64,000 bases of DNA, taken from Christiangramia salexigens. Its GTDB lineage: Bacteria > Bacteroidota > Bacteroidia > Flavobacteriales > Flavobacteriaceae. Under the pieces are notes generated by a model that worked only from the letters and a program-made list of their open reading frames with translations, made no database searches and was not told where the DNA came from. Of this stretch, positions 43,576 through 51,040 are shown one piece after another. Location of the stretch: contig NZ_CP018153.1 of the NCBI RefSeq assembly GCF_001889005.1, positions 840,501-904,500 on the forward strand, in the 5' to 3' direction. Position numbers and translations under genes: made by a program. The stretch's first letter is position 1. Each line of letters starts with the position of its first letter.

Positions 43576-43635
43576 CAGCTTTAATTGGCTGAAAATGAAT
43601 ATTCAGTCTGTAAAATAATAGTAAAAATACTTTTT

Positions 43636-44067
43636 ATGAGTCAAGTAAAGCAAAATGACACCGTTAAGGTACATTACACAGGTAAGTTAGAAGATGGCCA
43701 GGTTTTCGATAGTTCAGTAGAGCGTGGAGAGCCTATAGAGTTCACTCTTGGTCAAGGACAACTTATTCCAGGTTTTGAAGACGGCCTTATCGATATGGAA
43801 GTGAACGAGAAAAAGACTATCAATATACCAAAAGAAGAAGCTTACGGAGATCCTAAAGCGGAACTTATCCAGGAAGTTGAAAAAAATCAACTACCAGAAG
43901 AGCTTAAGCCGGAAGTTGGAATGCCATTAGTTTCTAAAGGACCTGATGGTCGTGAAATTAACCTTGTGGTAAAAGAAGTAAAGGATGAGAGTATCGTAGT
44001 AGATGCTAATCACCCACTAGCAGGTAAAGATTTAATCTTTGATCTTGAATTAGTAGAGATCAAATAA
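43636..44067 (+). CDS. FKBP-type peptidyl-prolyl isomerase, SlyD-like
   Basis: A 143-residue FKBP from the ATG at 43636. An upstream frame start at 43585 is ruled out by the promoter and by the standard MSQVKQNDTVKVHYTGKLEDG start. The FK506-binding core GQVFDSSVERGEPIEFTLGQGQLIPGFEDGLIDMEVNEKK is followed by the inserted IF (insert-in-flap) domain, about residues 70-120, characteristic of SlyD. There is no His-rich tail. It is a cytoplasmic chaperone and prolyl isomerase. Single gene with promoter and terminator clearly visible. Confidence 0.93.
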   Translation: MSQVKQNDTVKVHYTGKLEDGQVFDSSVERGEPIEFTLGQGQLIPGFEDGLIDMEVNEKKTINIPKEEAYGDPKAELIQEVEKNQLPEELKPEVGMPLVSKGPDGREINLVVKEVKDESIVVDANHPLAGKDLIFDLELVEIK

Positions 44068-44085
44068 GAATTTCTTATATCATTT

Positions 44086-44120
44086 TAAAGCCCGAAGTAT
44101 CACTTCGGGCTTTTTTTTTG
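44086..44120 (+). terminator. Intrinsic terminator of the FKBP gene
   Basis: AAAGCCCGAAGT (44087-44098) pairs with ACTTCGGGCTTT (44102-44113) around a 3-nt loop, with a run of nine Ts. It starts 20 nt past the stop. Confidence 0.93.
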
Positions 44121-44157
44121 TTCAAAATTGAAAATTGGTTAAGGTTTTTATAATTCT

Positions 44158-44188
44158 TTTCTGATTCATGACTGCATTAGTACTTTAG
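44158..44188 (+). promoter_or_regulatory. Candidate promoter of osmC
   Basis: TTTC (44158-44161) and TACTTTAG (44181-44188) are 19 nt apart; seven of eight -7 positions fit TANNTTTG. The start site would be about 44195, leaving 17 nt before the ATG. Confidence 0.45.
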
Positions 44189-44211
44189 AAGTGAATTCTA
44201 AATTATAAGTT

Positions 44212-44622
44212 ATGAAGAGAAAAGGATCTGCCATCTGGAATGGTTCATTAAAAGAAGGAAAAGGAACTGTTAGCCTTGAAAGCGGCGTATTACAGGGAGC
44301 TCAATATTCTTTTAAAACCCGATTTGAAGATGGTCAAGGAACAAATCCTGAGGAACTAATTGGTGCAGCCCATGCAGGTTGTTTTAGTATGCAACTTTCG
44401 GCGAACCTTACCGAAGCCGGATTTGAACCAAAAGAACTTGATACTACATCCGAGATCACCTTTGAAGATGGAACAGTGAAAAAATCTCATCTGGTACTAA
44501 AAGCTAATGTACCAGGAATAGATAAAGACAAATTTGATGAGATCGTTAACTCTGCAAAGACCAATTGCCCTATTTCAAAATTATTGAAAGCTGAGATCAC
44601 CTTAAGCTACGATCTAAACTAA
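44212..44622 (+). CDS. osmC: OsmC-family peroxiredoxin
   Basis: A 136-residue OsmC/Ohr-superfamily protein. Two redox Cys residues are in place: Cys57 in AAHAGCFSMQL and Cys119 in AKTNCPISKLL; Arg37 (TRFED) and Glu47-Glu48 (NPEELIGA) complete the active site. The sequence is of the OsmC rather than Ohr type (long GTNPEELIG, NCPISKLL). It reduces organic hydroperoxides. Single gene with own terminator; osmotic or oxidative stress control is expected from the family. Confidence 0.92.
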   Translation: MKRKGSAIWNGSLKEGKGTVSLESGVLQGAQYSFKTRFEDGQGTNPEELIGAAHAGCFSMQLSANLTEAGFEPKELDTTSEITFEDGTVKKSHLVLKANVPGIDKDKFDEIVNSAKTNCPISKLLKAEITLSYDLN

Positions 44623-44642
44623 ACTGCTTAAAAAGCTATAAA

Positions 44643-44676
44643 GTAAGCCTCTATAAATTTAGAGGCTTTTTTTATT
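44643..44676. terminator. Intrinsic terminator after osmC, overlapping the end of the amidohydrolase gene
   Basis: AAGCCTCTA (44645-44653) pairs with TAGAGGCTT (44660-44668) over a 6-nt loop, with Ts after it. The right arm overlaps the last codons of the convergent N-formylglutamate amidohydrolase-like gene (stop at 44659). Confidence 0.85.
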
Positions 44677-45351
44677 TAAGCGATCGGCTATCACGTAAAA
44701 AGCAGATGAAAGTCTCTCATCCATTATATTGTTTTTCACCAATTTTTGATTCACCTCTATTTCAATTCCTATATAATTCGTTGGAAAAATTCTTCTTAAA
44801 CTAGTAGTAAAGCCATCGGCTTTCCCTAAATAAGGATAGTTGAACCTAATATTTAAAGCTAGGCTCGCCGTATGCAATTCTTTCTTTAAGAACTTACAGA
44901 ATTCCTTCTCTTTAATTCTTGATGGGTCATATAGAAGGCCTACATCACAATTTCTTTCTATTCCGTTTAAGACCGGAGTAAAACTATGAATAGATAAATG
45001 TAAAACCTCCTCACCCGCTTCAAGACTTTTCTGAATTGAACTCTTAACCTTATTCCGAAACGGATAATAATATTGATTTAAAATCTGATCTTTATTAGCT
45101 ACATCCAGCTTTTTTGAATATCTCGAAAATAAAGATGGATGCCCAATACTCCTATTAGTTTCCACCAACAGTCTCCCAATATTTTGATGAAAAGATAGCT
45201 TGGAAATAGGTTTCAGGATCTTATAAAGATCATAAGTCCCCGGATCATAAGCCTCATGTGTATCTAATATCTCAGATTCTTCACTAAATAGATAACGATA
45301 GGCTACGGGTATCCTTGAAGTTGCGTGCTCACAAGTTAAAAGTAAGATCAC
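44659..45351 (-). CDS. N-formylglutamate amidohydrolase-family protein
   Basis: A 230-residue Zn-dependent amidohydrolase of the HutG2/FGase type. It starts MILLLTCEHATSRIPVAYRYLF, where CEHA carries the first metal ligands, and continues with DTHEAYDPGTYDLY, LVETNRSIGHPSLFSRYSK (substrate-binding Arg), and LHLSIHSFTPVLNG with the third His. These match the family. In histidine breakdown it would hydrolyse N-formylglutamate, but no hut genes are near. Its ATG overlaps the stop of the GCS2 gene by 4 nt, and ATP-grasp comes before that, so it more likely trims or hydrolyses an amide product of the operon. Last gene of the set. Confidence 0.85.
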   Translation of the reverse strand: MILLLTCEHATSRIPVAYRYLFSEESEILDTHEAYDPGTYDLYKILKPISKLSFHQNIGRLLVETNRSIGHPSLFSRYSKKLDVANKDQILNQYYYPFRNKVKSSIQKSLEAGEEVLHLSIHSFTPVLNGIERNCDVGLLYDPSRIKEKEFCKFLKKELHTASLALNIRFNYPYLGKADGFTTSLRRIFPTNYIGIEIEVNQKLVKNNIMDERLSSAFYVIADRLNKKSL

Positions 45352-46568
45352 GGACGGAACATTCTGTTATTCTGAAGACATTCTGCAAGTCTCGAATAGA
45401 CTTTTAGAATGTTTGCATGAGAAAAATCACTTCTTAATCCTTTTAAAATCCTGGTAGAAAGACTTCCATGCTGAAGTAAAAATTCGATATGATTTCTATG
45501 ATTTTCACATAGATTACTCTTCACCTTTTCATAAAGAGTTTTCCAGATCTTTTTTACATCGGCATCTCTGTCCAGATCAAAAATGGCAAGGTATGCATGA
45601 TCTGTGATCAGAGTATTTTCAGCATCCTTAATGACGTCATTAAAGATCTTAAATAGCTTGTCTTCGTGCCATGATTTCTGATCTTTAAGTGAGACAAGTT
45701 CTTCACTTACCAATAGTTTTAAAACTTCAACTATTAATGTCGCAATTGCTATATCTGAACTAGGGTTTTCCTGGATATCTATTATTCGAATTTCAATTGC
45801 ATTTCTGTCAAATCGTGCAATGGCTCCTCTAGAGTTTAAAAAATGATGATCTAATATCTTTTCATCATCGAAGGCTTTGATCGCCTTATTGATAGGTTCG
45901 AAGATCTTTTTATGATAATCCTTCTTATTAAATACCTGTTCAGGGATCACTTTCCCAGTCATTTCTGGAACTTCCTTCTGATTGGTTTTATAATATTGCA
46001 ATCGGGTATCCTTAAGTCCGGTAAACTTCCTATCCATAACCGGTGAACTTGCTGCCAGACCAGGTATTATAGGTAATAAAATCCTGATGGCTGCATGTAA
46101 CTTTTCAAACTCCGCATCATTTGCGAATGGAAGATTGATATGCATGCTCTGTAAATTGCTCCAGCCATGTCCATTACAATCAAAGATACGGTTATAGAGA
46201 TCATAAATCTTATTATGGTCGTGCTTCCATAATTCCGTTTCGGTAAATGGATCCATAAAGGGATGGGTAGCAGTTGGTAATAAACAGGTATCAAATTGGG
46301 TCAGGATCTTATTGATCTCTTTGATGTTCTCATAAAATAACTGATCCAATTGTTCCAGGTCGCCCGTTGGACCATTAGTTTTTATTTCGACAACATGATT
46401 TACGATTTCATTGCTCCACTCTATCTTGCCATTTTCTACATCTGAAGTTAGTTCACCATTTTTGGCAGTAAGCAATTTATCTACCATAGGATGAACCTTT
46501 AGATCTGGTTTGTGCACCAGCATATACTCTAACTCAATTCCATAAACTTCAAAAAGATGATATGCCAT
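45348..46568 (-). CDS. GCS2-type carboxylate-amine ligase (glutamate-cysteine ligase superfamily)
   Basis: About 406 residues from the ATG at 46568; an earlier in-frame start at 46583 overlaps the upstream gene and adds five residues. It belongs to the glutamine-synthetase-like glutamate-cysteine ligase 2 superfamily: YGIELEYMLV with metal-binding Glu near the N-terminus, VVEIKTNGPTGDLEQLDQLF, TATHPFMDP, SMHINLPFANDAEF and the late NAIEIRIIDIQENPSSDIAIA. It should activate a carboxylate with ATP and join it to an amine. Sequence between the motifs is not that of YbdK or GshA, so it is not assigned to glutathione synthesis. Coupled on both sides with ATP-grasp and amidohydrolase genes. Confidence 0.85.
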   Translation of the reverse strand: MAYHLFEVYGIELEYMLVHKPDLKVHPMVDKLLTAKNGELTSDVENGKIEWSNEIVNHVVEIKTNGPTGDLEQLDQLFYENIKEINKILTQFDTCLLPTATHPFMDPFTETELWKHDHNKIYDLYNRIFDCNGHGWSNLQSMHINLPFANDAEFEKLHAAIRILLPIIPGLAASSPVMDRKFTGLKDTRLQYYKTNQKEVPEMTGKVIPEQVFNKKDYHKKIFEPINKAIKAFDDEKILDHHFLNSRGAIARFDRNAIEIRIIDIQENPSSDIAIATLIVEVLKLLVSEELVSLKDQKSWHEDKLFKIFNDVIKDAENTLITDHAYLAIFDLDRDADVKKIWKTLYEKVKSNLCENHRNHIEFLLQHGSLSTRILKGLRSDFSHANILKVYSRLAECLQNNRMFRP

Positions 46569-46569
46569 A

Positions 46570-48021
46570 CTATTTATTTTCAAGTCTGTTTTTCAATGCA
46601 CTTAGAATATCCAGATAGACCTGGTCTCCATAATAAGCATCTTCCACCCCATTATCTATATTGGGATTATCATTAATTTCAATTACCAGAGCCTTACCGT
46701 TTACCTCCTTAATATCGATCCCATATAAACCTTTTCCCATTAATTTAGCTGCTTTAATAGCATTTTTAAGGATCTTCTCAGGCACTTCTTCTATTGGCAT
46801 ACAATCTGCATTTCCATCCTGATCGTGTTTCTTTTTAGCATCCCAATTATAGATCTGCCAGTGTCCTTTTGCCATATAATACCTGCAAGCATAAAACGGG
46901 ATCCCATCAAGTATGCCTATACGCCAGTCATAATCTGAAGGAGAATATTCCTGAGCGATAACCAGCTCCGATTTTTTTAGCATTTCTGAAACCAGATTTT
47001 GATACTCCTCCTCATTCTTGGCTTTTTTTACTCCGAAAGAGAAAGTGGAGTCCGGAGATTTCAATACTACCGGTAAACCTGTAATTTCAAGAACATCATT
47101 TTTATTATCCTTGTGTACTATAACTGTTTTTGGAGTAGGAATACCTGCATTGGTCATTGCCTCGGCCATAAAAACTTTATTACAGCATTTAAGTATAGAG
47201 TCGGGATAATCCAGGATCGCAATATCTTCCTGTTGCGCTTTTCTGGCAAAGGCATAAGCCTCATTATTAACCTCTGTACTTTGCCTTATAAAAAGCGCAT
47301 CAAATGCCGATAATCTTGAAAGTTCATGAGGCTCCACAATTTCAGTATAAAAGCCCATTTTTTCAGCAAGATCTGTGAATTTTTTTATGGCTTTCGAATT
47401 ACTTGGAGGTGCCGGATCCTTGGGATTTACCAGAATAGCAAGATCGTATTCAGACGTATTTACTTTAGGTGTATCATAGCGTTTTTTTGCAAAATACTGC
47501 TCCGCAAACCAAAGCATGCTCTCTTTATGATCTTCTGGGATCTCAGATTCTGATATAGCTTTGATACTTCTTATATTCCAACGATTGGAATAATTAAATT
47601 TCACTCTCAAAAAAGGAATTTGGAAATGCCTGAAGAACATTGCGCTCAAATCGCGATATTTGGCAGCGACATTCTGTCCAAAATAGATGCTCAGAGTAAA
47701 CTCATGAGACTTTAAACCCTTTAGAGCCTGTTGAATGAGATCGTCAAATTCTTCTGATACAATTTTAACCAGCTTAGGCTCCCCGAGATCAACAATATTC
47801 TTCACCGTTGGAATTGCAAGATGACCCCGGGCTTCCGCAAGTAAAGAAACATAGTATCCTTTTGACTGATAAGAATAATCCTTACACAGATTGAATATCC
47901 TTGCTTTTTTTAAGCGTGAAAATTCAGGGTTGGTTAGATACTCCCTGGAAGATATGATCTTAACATGTTCAGAAGGAATCGTCCAGGTTTCAGGGTTATT
48001 TACAACTATATATTTATTCAT
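46570..48021 (-). CDS. RimK-type ATP-grasp ligase with RimK-associated N-terminal domain
   Basis: A 483-residue protein with two parts. Residues about 1-190 are the RimK-like ATP-grasp-associated N-terminal domain (MNKYIVVNNPETW, FNLCKDYSYQSKGYYVSLLAEARGHLAIPT, FRVKFNYSNRW). Residues about 195-480 are an ATP-grasp fold: LFIRQSTEVNNEAYAFARKA, LPVVLKSPDSTFSFGVKKA (phosphate loop region), QEYSPSDYDWRIGILDG, and the metal-binding ALVIEINDNPNIDNGVED. Such enzymes join a carboxylate to an amine, often adding Glu to a peptide or small molecule. First gene of the three-gene operon; the stop lies 1 nt before the GCS2 start. A perfect -7 box lies 22 nt upstream. Confidence 0.88.
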   Translation of the reverse strand: MNKYIVVNNPETWTIPSEHVKIISSREYLTNPEFSRLKKARIFNLCKDYSYQSKGYYVSLLAEARGHLAIPTVKNIVDLGEPKLVKIVSEEFDDLIQQALKGLKSHEFTLSIYFGQNVAAKYRDLSAMFFRHFQIPFLRVKFNYSNRWNIRSIKAISESEIPEDHKESMLWFAEQYFAKKRYDTPKVNTSEYDLAILVNPKDPAPPSNSKAIKKFTDLAEKMGFYTEIVEPHELSRLSAFDALFIRQSTEVNNEAYAFARKAQQEDIAILDYPDSILKCCNKVFMAEAMTNAGIPTPKTVIVHKDNKNDVLEITGLPVVLKSPDSTFSFGVKKAKNEEEYQNLVSEMLKKSELVIAQEYSPSDYDWRIGILDGIPFYACRYYMAKGHWQIYNWDAKKKHDQDGNADCMPIEEVPEKILKNAIKAAKLMGKGLYGIDIKEVNGKALVIEINDNPNIDNGVEDAYYGDQVYLDILSALKNRLENK

Positions 48022-48042
48022 TAAAAAACTTCAAACTTTATT

Positions 48043-48050
48043 CAAATGTA
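48043..48050 (-). promoter_or_regulatory. Candidate -7 box of the ATP-grasp operon
   Basis: TACATTTG on the minus strand matches TANNTTTG exactly. No TTTG occurs at the right spacing upstream. The start site would be near 48037, about 16 nt before the ATG at 48021. Confidence 0.45.
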
Positions 48051-48135
48051 TATTAAAAACCAATCTGATTTTAAAAATTAAGTCAGCCTTAATATTAATT
48101 CTTAAATTCAGGTTTTTATTAATTAAACTACGAGA

Positions 48136-49422
48136 ATGAGATTAAAATTAAGTGCTGCACTTCTAATTTTCCCGGTATTATTTTCTACTGCACAAACTAC
48201 AGATCAGGAAATAATGGAGAAAGCAAAGAAAATTCATCAAGAGGCTATCACGATTGATACTCACAACGACATCAATGTAAACAATTTTTCCAAGAACAAG
48301 AACTATACGATGGATCTTGATACTCAGGTAAATCTTCCTAAAATGGATGAAGGAGGTTTGGATGTAAGCTGGTTAATAGTTTACACAGGACAGGCTGAAC
48401 TTAATGATGCCGGATATGCTGCTGCCTACAAGAATGCAATTTCAAAATTCGAGGCTATACATTGCCTAACAGAAGAAATCGCCCCAGAGCGAATTGGCCT
48501 GGCCACCACTTCAGAGGAAGTTCGAAAATTGATTGAGGCAGGAAAAAAAGTGGCGATGATCGGTGTAGAAAATGCCTATCCTATTGGTACAGATCTTTCC
48601 AGAATTCAGGAATTTTATGATAAAGGAGCCAGATATATGTCTTTATCACATAATGGACACAGTCAGTTTAGCGATTCAAATACCGGAGAGGAGAATGATG
48701 AATGGCTACACAATGGTTTAAGTGAACTTGGCAAGAAAGCTGTAAAAGAGATGAATAAATGTGGTATCATGATAGACGTATCTCATCCAAGTAAAGAAGC
48801 AATAAAGCAAATGTTTGCCCTTTCCAAAGCGCCTTTAATTGCCTCTCATTCATCTGCAAGAGCATTATGTGATCATAGCAGGAACCTTGATGATGAGCTT
48901 TTAGAGCTGTTCAAAGAACATGGGGGCGTTGTACAGACAGTTGCTTTTAGTTCTTATCTAAACACACAAAAGCACAATAGTTTTAATGCCGCCAAAACCA
49001 GGATTTACGAGAGAAATGCGAGGGAAGCAGGCTTTGAGATCTTAGCCAGAGATTCAGTAAGGAATTTAAATGAAAATGAAAGAAACTTATATTATCAGGA
49101 ATATTCTAAGATAAGGAAGGCTTCCGCGCATGAAGTTGAAAAGCTGAAATCCAAGATTCAACCTGTAAATGTTATTGATTTTGTAGATCATATAGACTAT
49201 CTGGTCGAAAAGATAGGAATAGACCATGTTGGTATTAGTTCAGACTTCGACGGAGGAGGTGGAATTGATGGATGGGATGATGCTTCAGAGACCCTGAATG
49301 TCACAATAGAATTGGTGAAAAGAGGATATACCGAAGAAGAGATCTACAAATTATGGGGTGAAAACCTTCTAAGAGTACTGGATGAAGTACAGGCGGTTGC
49401 TAAATCCATGCAGCAATCCTAA
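48136..49422 (+). CDS. Membrane (renal) dipeptidase family M19, secreted
   Basis: A 428-residue metallo-dipeptidase with a signal peptide (about 1-20, FSTAQ). The binuclear Zn site is visible: DTHNDINVNN (first His and Asp, residues about 42-46), the bridging Glu in MIGVENAYPIG, and His in MIDVSHPSKEA and IASHSSARALCDHSRN. Also typical is HVGISSDFDGGGG near the C-terminus. M19 enzymes cleave dipeptides, including ones with D-residues and Cys-Gly, and act outside the cytoplasm. Divergent from the ATP-grasp operon with 114 nt between starts. Its product or substrate may be related to that pathway, but this is not shown. The stop is adjacent to that of the next minus-strand gene. Confidence 0.93.
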   Translation: MRLKLSAALLIFPVLFSTAQTTDQEIMEKAKKIHQEAITIDTHNDINVNNFSKNKNYTMDLDTQVNLPKMDEGGLDVSWLIVYTGQAELNDAGYAAAYKNAISKFEAIHCLTEEIAPERIGLATTSEEVRKLIEAGKKVAMIGVENAYPIGTDLSRIQEFYDKGARYMSLSHNGHSQFSDSNTGEENDEWLHNGLSELGKKAVKEMNKCGIMIDVSHPSKEAIKQMFALSKAPLIASHSSARALCDHSRNLDDELLELFKEHGGVVQTVAFSSYLNTQKHNSFNAAKTRIYERNAREAGFEILARDSVRNLNENERNLYYQEYSKIRKASAHEVEKLKSKIQPVNVIDFVDHIDYLVEKIGIDHVGISSDFDGGGGIDGWDDASETLNVTIELVKRGYTEEEIYKLWGENLLRVLDEVQAVAKSMQQS

Positions 49423-50277
49423 TCACTTCAGCTTTACTTCCAGAATATTGGGGTCTCCCCCCTTCCCTTCATTAGAAATAAACATTCGGCCGGATGGACT
49501 GAAACAGATACCTTCCGGCTGAAAAAATTCTTCGGGATCTAACAGGTGCATTCGTTTTATACTTCCTTTGGGATTTAAAACAAGTAACTTTGGAATCTCG
49601 GCATCCAGAACGTATAAATAACCATCTACAGGGTTATAATTAATATCTGAGGGCCTTATTAATTTCTTGGGATTATTGATTTTTATTTTAGAAAATTCCC
49701 GGTCTGTATAATTGATCTTAATCGCCGGACTGCTTTCTAATTTCCCTGAAACCGGATCGTACTTATAGATCGCCTTATAACCTCCTTCGTCGGTTTTAAG
49801 ATTTCTATCTTTAACTGAGATAAGAAGTTTACCATCGGGACTAGCAGTGAGCCCTTCAATATTGTTTTTATATTCAAATTCCAGCTCAAATTTATCAGCC
49901 TTAACCTGAGTATTCTCAATGTTCTTTACCCGAAATAGTTTTCCATCACTTTCCGCTATCCAAAACTCATTATTTAAAATAGCCAAAGCTTCATAATCCC
50001 CCGGCTCTCCAAATTCGATTCTTTTTGTCACAGTAGAGGTCTTGAGGTCATATATAAATATAATTCCATCTTCATCCTGAATACAGGCCAGCTTGTCGTT
50101 GCCCAACCATACCATTCCGGAAATTTCATCCAGTTCATTTGGCAGATCCCATTTCTGTACGATCTCATAAGACTTTTTACTTTTATCAAAATCATAATCG
50201 TGTTCCTGATACAGAAAATAGATCAATCCAGCCAGAAATAATACTCCTAATACAATACCAGTAGTCCAACGTCTCAT
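49423..50277 (-). CDS. SdiA-regulated-type beta-propeller protein
   Basis: A 284-residue protein with an N-terminal membrane anchor or signal (about 6-23, TGIVLGVLFLAGLIYFLY) and a six-bladed beta-propeller-like domain. Repeated blade motifs include LDEISGMVWLGNDKLACIQDEDGIIFIYD, GDYEALAILNNEFWIAESDGKLF, IEGLTASPDGKLLISVKDRN, IRPSDINYNPVDGYLYVLDAEIPKLLVLN and FQPEGICFSPSGRMFISNEG. This matches the SdiA-regulated family (PF06977). Despite the name no quorum-sensing link is visible here. Location is periplasmic, tethered to the inner membrane. Its stop is directly next to the dipeptidase stop with no terminator between. Confidence 0.82.
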   Translation of the reverse strand: MRRWTTGIVLGVLFLAGLIYFLYQEHDYDFDKSKKSYEIVQKWDLPNELDEISGMVWLGNDKLACIQDEDGIIFIYDLKTSTVTKRIEFGEPGDYEALAILNNEFWIAESDGKLFRVKNIENTQVKADKFELEFEYKNNIEGLTASPDGKLLISVKDRNLKTDEGGYKAIYKYDPVSGKLESSPAIKINYTDREFSKIKINNPKKLIRPSDINYNPVDGYLYVLDAEIPKLLVLNPKGSIKRMHLLDPEEFFQPEGICFSPSGRMFISNEGKGGDPNILEVKLK

Positions 50278-50379
50278 ACTCGAATTTTAATTCACACTAA
50301 ATTTATAGGATTCACAATAGGTCGCAAAAAGATTAACAATTCTTCGAAAGCACTTCATAATCAACAAATTACTCTAAAA

Positions 50380-50410
50380 TTTGTTAAAAAAAGTTAAAGT
50401 GGTACTATTT
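50380..50410 (+). promoter_or_regulatory. Possible promoter of the micro-ORF unit
   Basis: TTTG (50380-50383) and TACTATTT (50403-50410) are 19 nt apart. The -7 box matches TANNTTTG only partly. The box overlaps the first of three GTACT repeats, which could be regulator sites. Confidence 0.4.
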
Positions 50411-50443
50411 TATACATAGTACTGTAACATTTAGCTAGGTACT
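50402..50443 (+). repeat. Three GTACT direct repeats upstream of the micro-ORFs
   Basis: GTACT occurs at 50402, 50419 and 50439, the last two within longer units AGTACTGTAAC and GGTACTGTCGT. Spacings are 17 and 20 nt. The site is just upstream of the first micro-ORF (ATG at 50482), so this could be a regulator array or part of a structured leader. Confidence 0.4.
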
Positions 50444-50481
50444 GTCGTCTATTAAGTATAATCATCAAAATTTAATTCATC

Positions 50482-50583
50482 ATGAGAACAATAATGAACA
50501 CTACCAAAAGCCGCAAATCATTCATGAGCACACCATCCAATAATCCTAAAAGAGATTGGATGGAGAGAAGACGTCACTTTTAA
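50482..50583 (+). CDS. Micro-ORF a (33 codons), Arg-rich C-terminus
   Basis: Starts ATG at 50482 after TTAATTCATC and reads MRTIMNTTKSRKSFMSTPSN..., ending KRDWMERRRHF and TAA. It is basic, with no hydrophobic segment. The end W-x-x-R-R-R-x-aromatic resembles that of micro-ORF c (WYNRRRYA). It is 1 of 3 short frames in line that share an AATTCATC leader and one terminator. No family is known to me; it could be a small regulatory protein, a peptide precursor or a spurious frame. Its shared context with a and c raises the odds of being real. Confidence 0.45.
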   Translation: MRTIMNTTKSRKSFMSTPSNNPKRDWMERRRHF

Positions 50584-50604
50584 ACGAACTTAAATTCATC
50601 AATC

Positions 50605-50733
50605 ATGCAAGTCTTTCAATCATTGATCCAGGACATGGAATTGGATTCGGGAACCGGGATCATCTCCCGGCGCCCATTTCAAAACGTGAAAGGTCTAACT
50701 CATCAGTCAGAACCTCACAGTCAAATAATTTAA
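50605..50733 (+). CDS. Micro-ORF b (42 codons)
   Basis: Starts ATG at 50605 after AATTCATCAATC and reads MQVFQSLIQDMELDSGTGII..., ending QSEPHSQII and TAA. The middle has DSGTGIISRRPF, loosely like RTGTGRMCW in micro-ORF c. It is polar, with no membrane helix. It is 21 nt after micro-ORF a. A different reading frame overlaps it (50556-50831) but lacks the repeated leader. No function can be stated. Confidence 0.4.
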   Translation: MQVFQSLIQDMELDSGTGIISRRPFQNVKGLTHQSEPHSQII

Positions 50734-50763
50734 ATTATTCATCAATCAATAAATTCATCCATT

Positions 50764-50898
50764 ATGACAACTTTTTCAAAAATCAATCAGGAATTTGGAG
50801 CTGCAAAAGCAGGCAATCAGACACATCGTGAAGCCTTTTTAAGCAACAGAACCGGAACCGGCAGAATGTGTTGGTACAACAGGAGACGTTACGCTTAG
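50764..50898 (+). CDS. Micro-ORF c (44 codons), Arg-rich C-terminus
   Basis: Starts ATG at 50764 after AATTCATCCATT and reads MTTFSKINQEFGAAKAGNQT..., ending GRMCWYNRRRYA and TAG. It is basic, with one Cys. The C-terminal W-x-x-R-R-R pattern is shared with micro-ORF a. The stop is 32 nt ahead of a terminator, as expected for the last gene of a unit. No named family is recognised. Possible roles range from a small stress protein or RNA-binding peptide to a precursor peptide. Confidence 0.48.
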   Translation: MTTFSKINQEFGAAKAGNQTHREAFLSNRTGTGRMCWYNRRRYA

Positions 50899-50929
50899 AA
50901 GACAAAAAATTCAGAAGAAGTGAATCTGT

Positions 50930-50966
50930 AAGGCCGGTAAGTCATACTTCACCGGCTTTATTTTTA
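50930..50966 (+). terminator. Intrinsic terminator of the micro-ORF unit
   Basis: GCCGGT (50933-50938) pairs with ACCGGC (50951-50956), with further AGT/ACT pairing inside, followed by a T-rich run (TTTATTTTT). It sits between micro-ORF c and the PBP gene. Confidence 0.82.
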
Positions 50967-51040
50967 AAACCTAAAATTAGCTTAAAATTTAAACGTTTAA
51001 AACAGACATTCGTTTATTTGCATGATTTTAGATTTTAAAG

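Larger units (their letters stand above)
50278..51040. other. 763-nt gap holding three micro-ORFs, upstream direct repeats and one terminator
   Basis: The stretch starts with AT-rich sequence. GTACT motifs at 50402, 50419 and 50439 precede micro-ORFs at 50482, 50605 and 50764 on the plus strand. A hairpin with T-rich tail follows at 50930-50966. The remaining 75 nt lead to the PBP gene. A 91-codon frame (50556-50831) overlaps the micro-ORFs in another frame and has no family likeness. Confidence 0.6.

Noticed and set aside
44659..45351. Assigning this gene to histidine degradation as hutG
   Set aside because: No other hut genes are present; the gene is coupled to ATP-grasp and GCS2 ligase genes instead.
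50556..50831. 91-codon plus-strand frame across the micro-ORF region
   Set aside because: It overlaps all three micro-ORFs in another frame, lacks a family match or a signal feature, and its start does not have the repeated AATTCATC leader.
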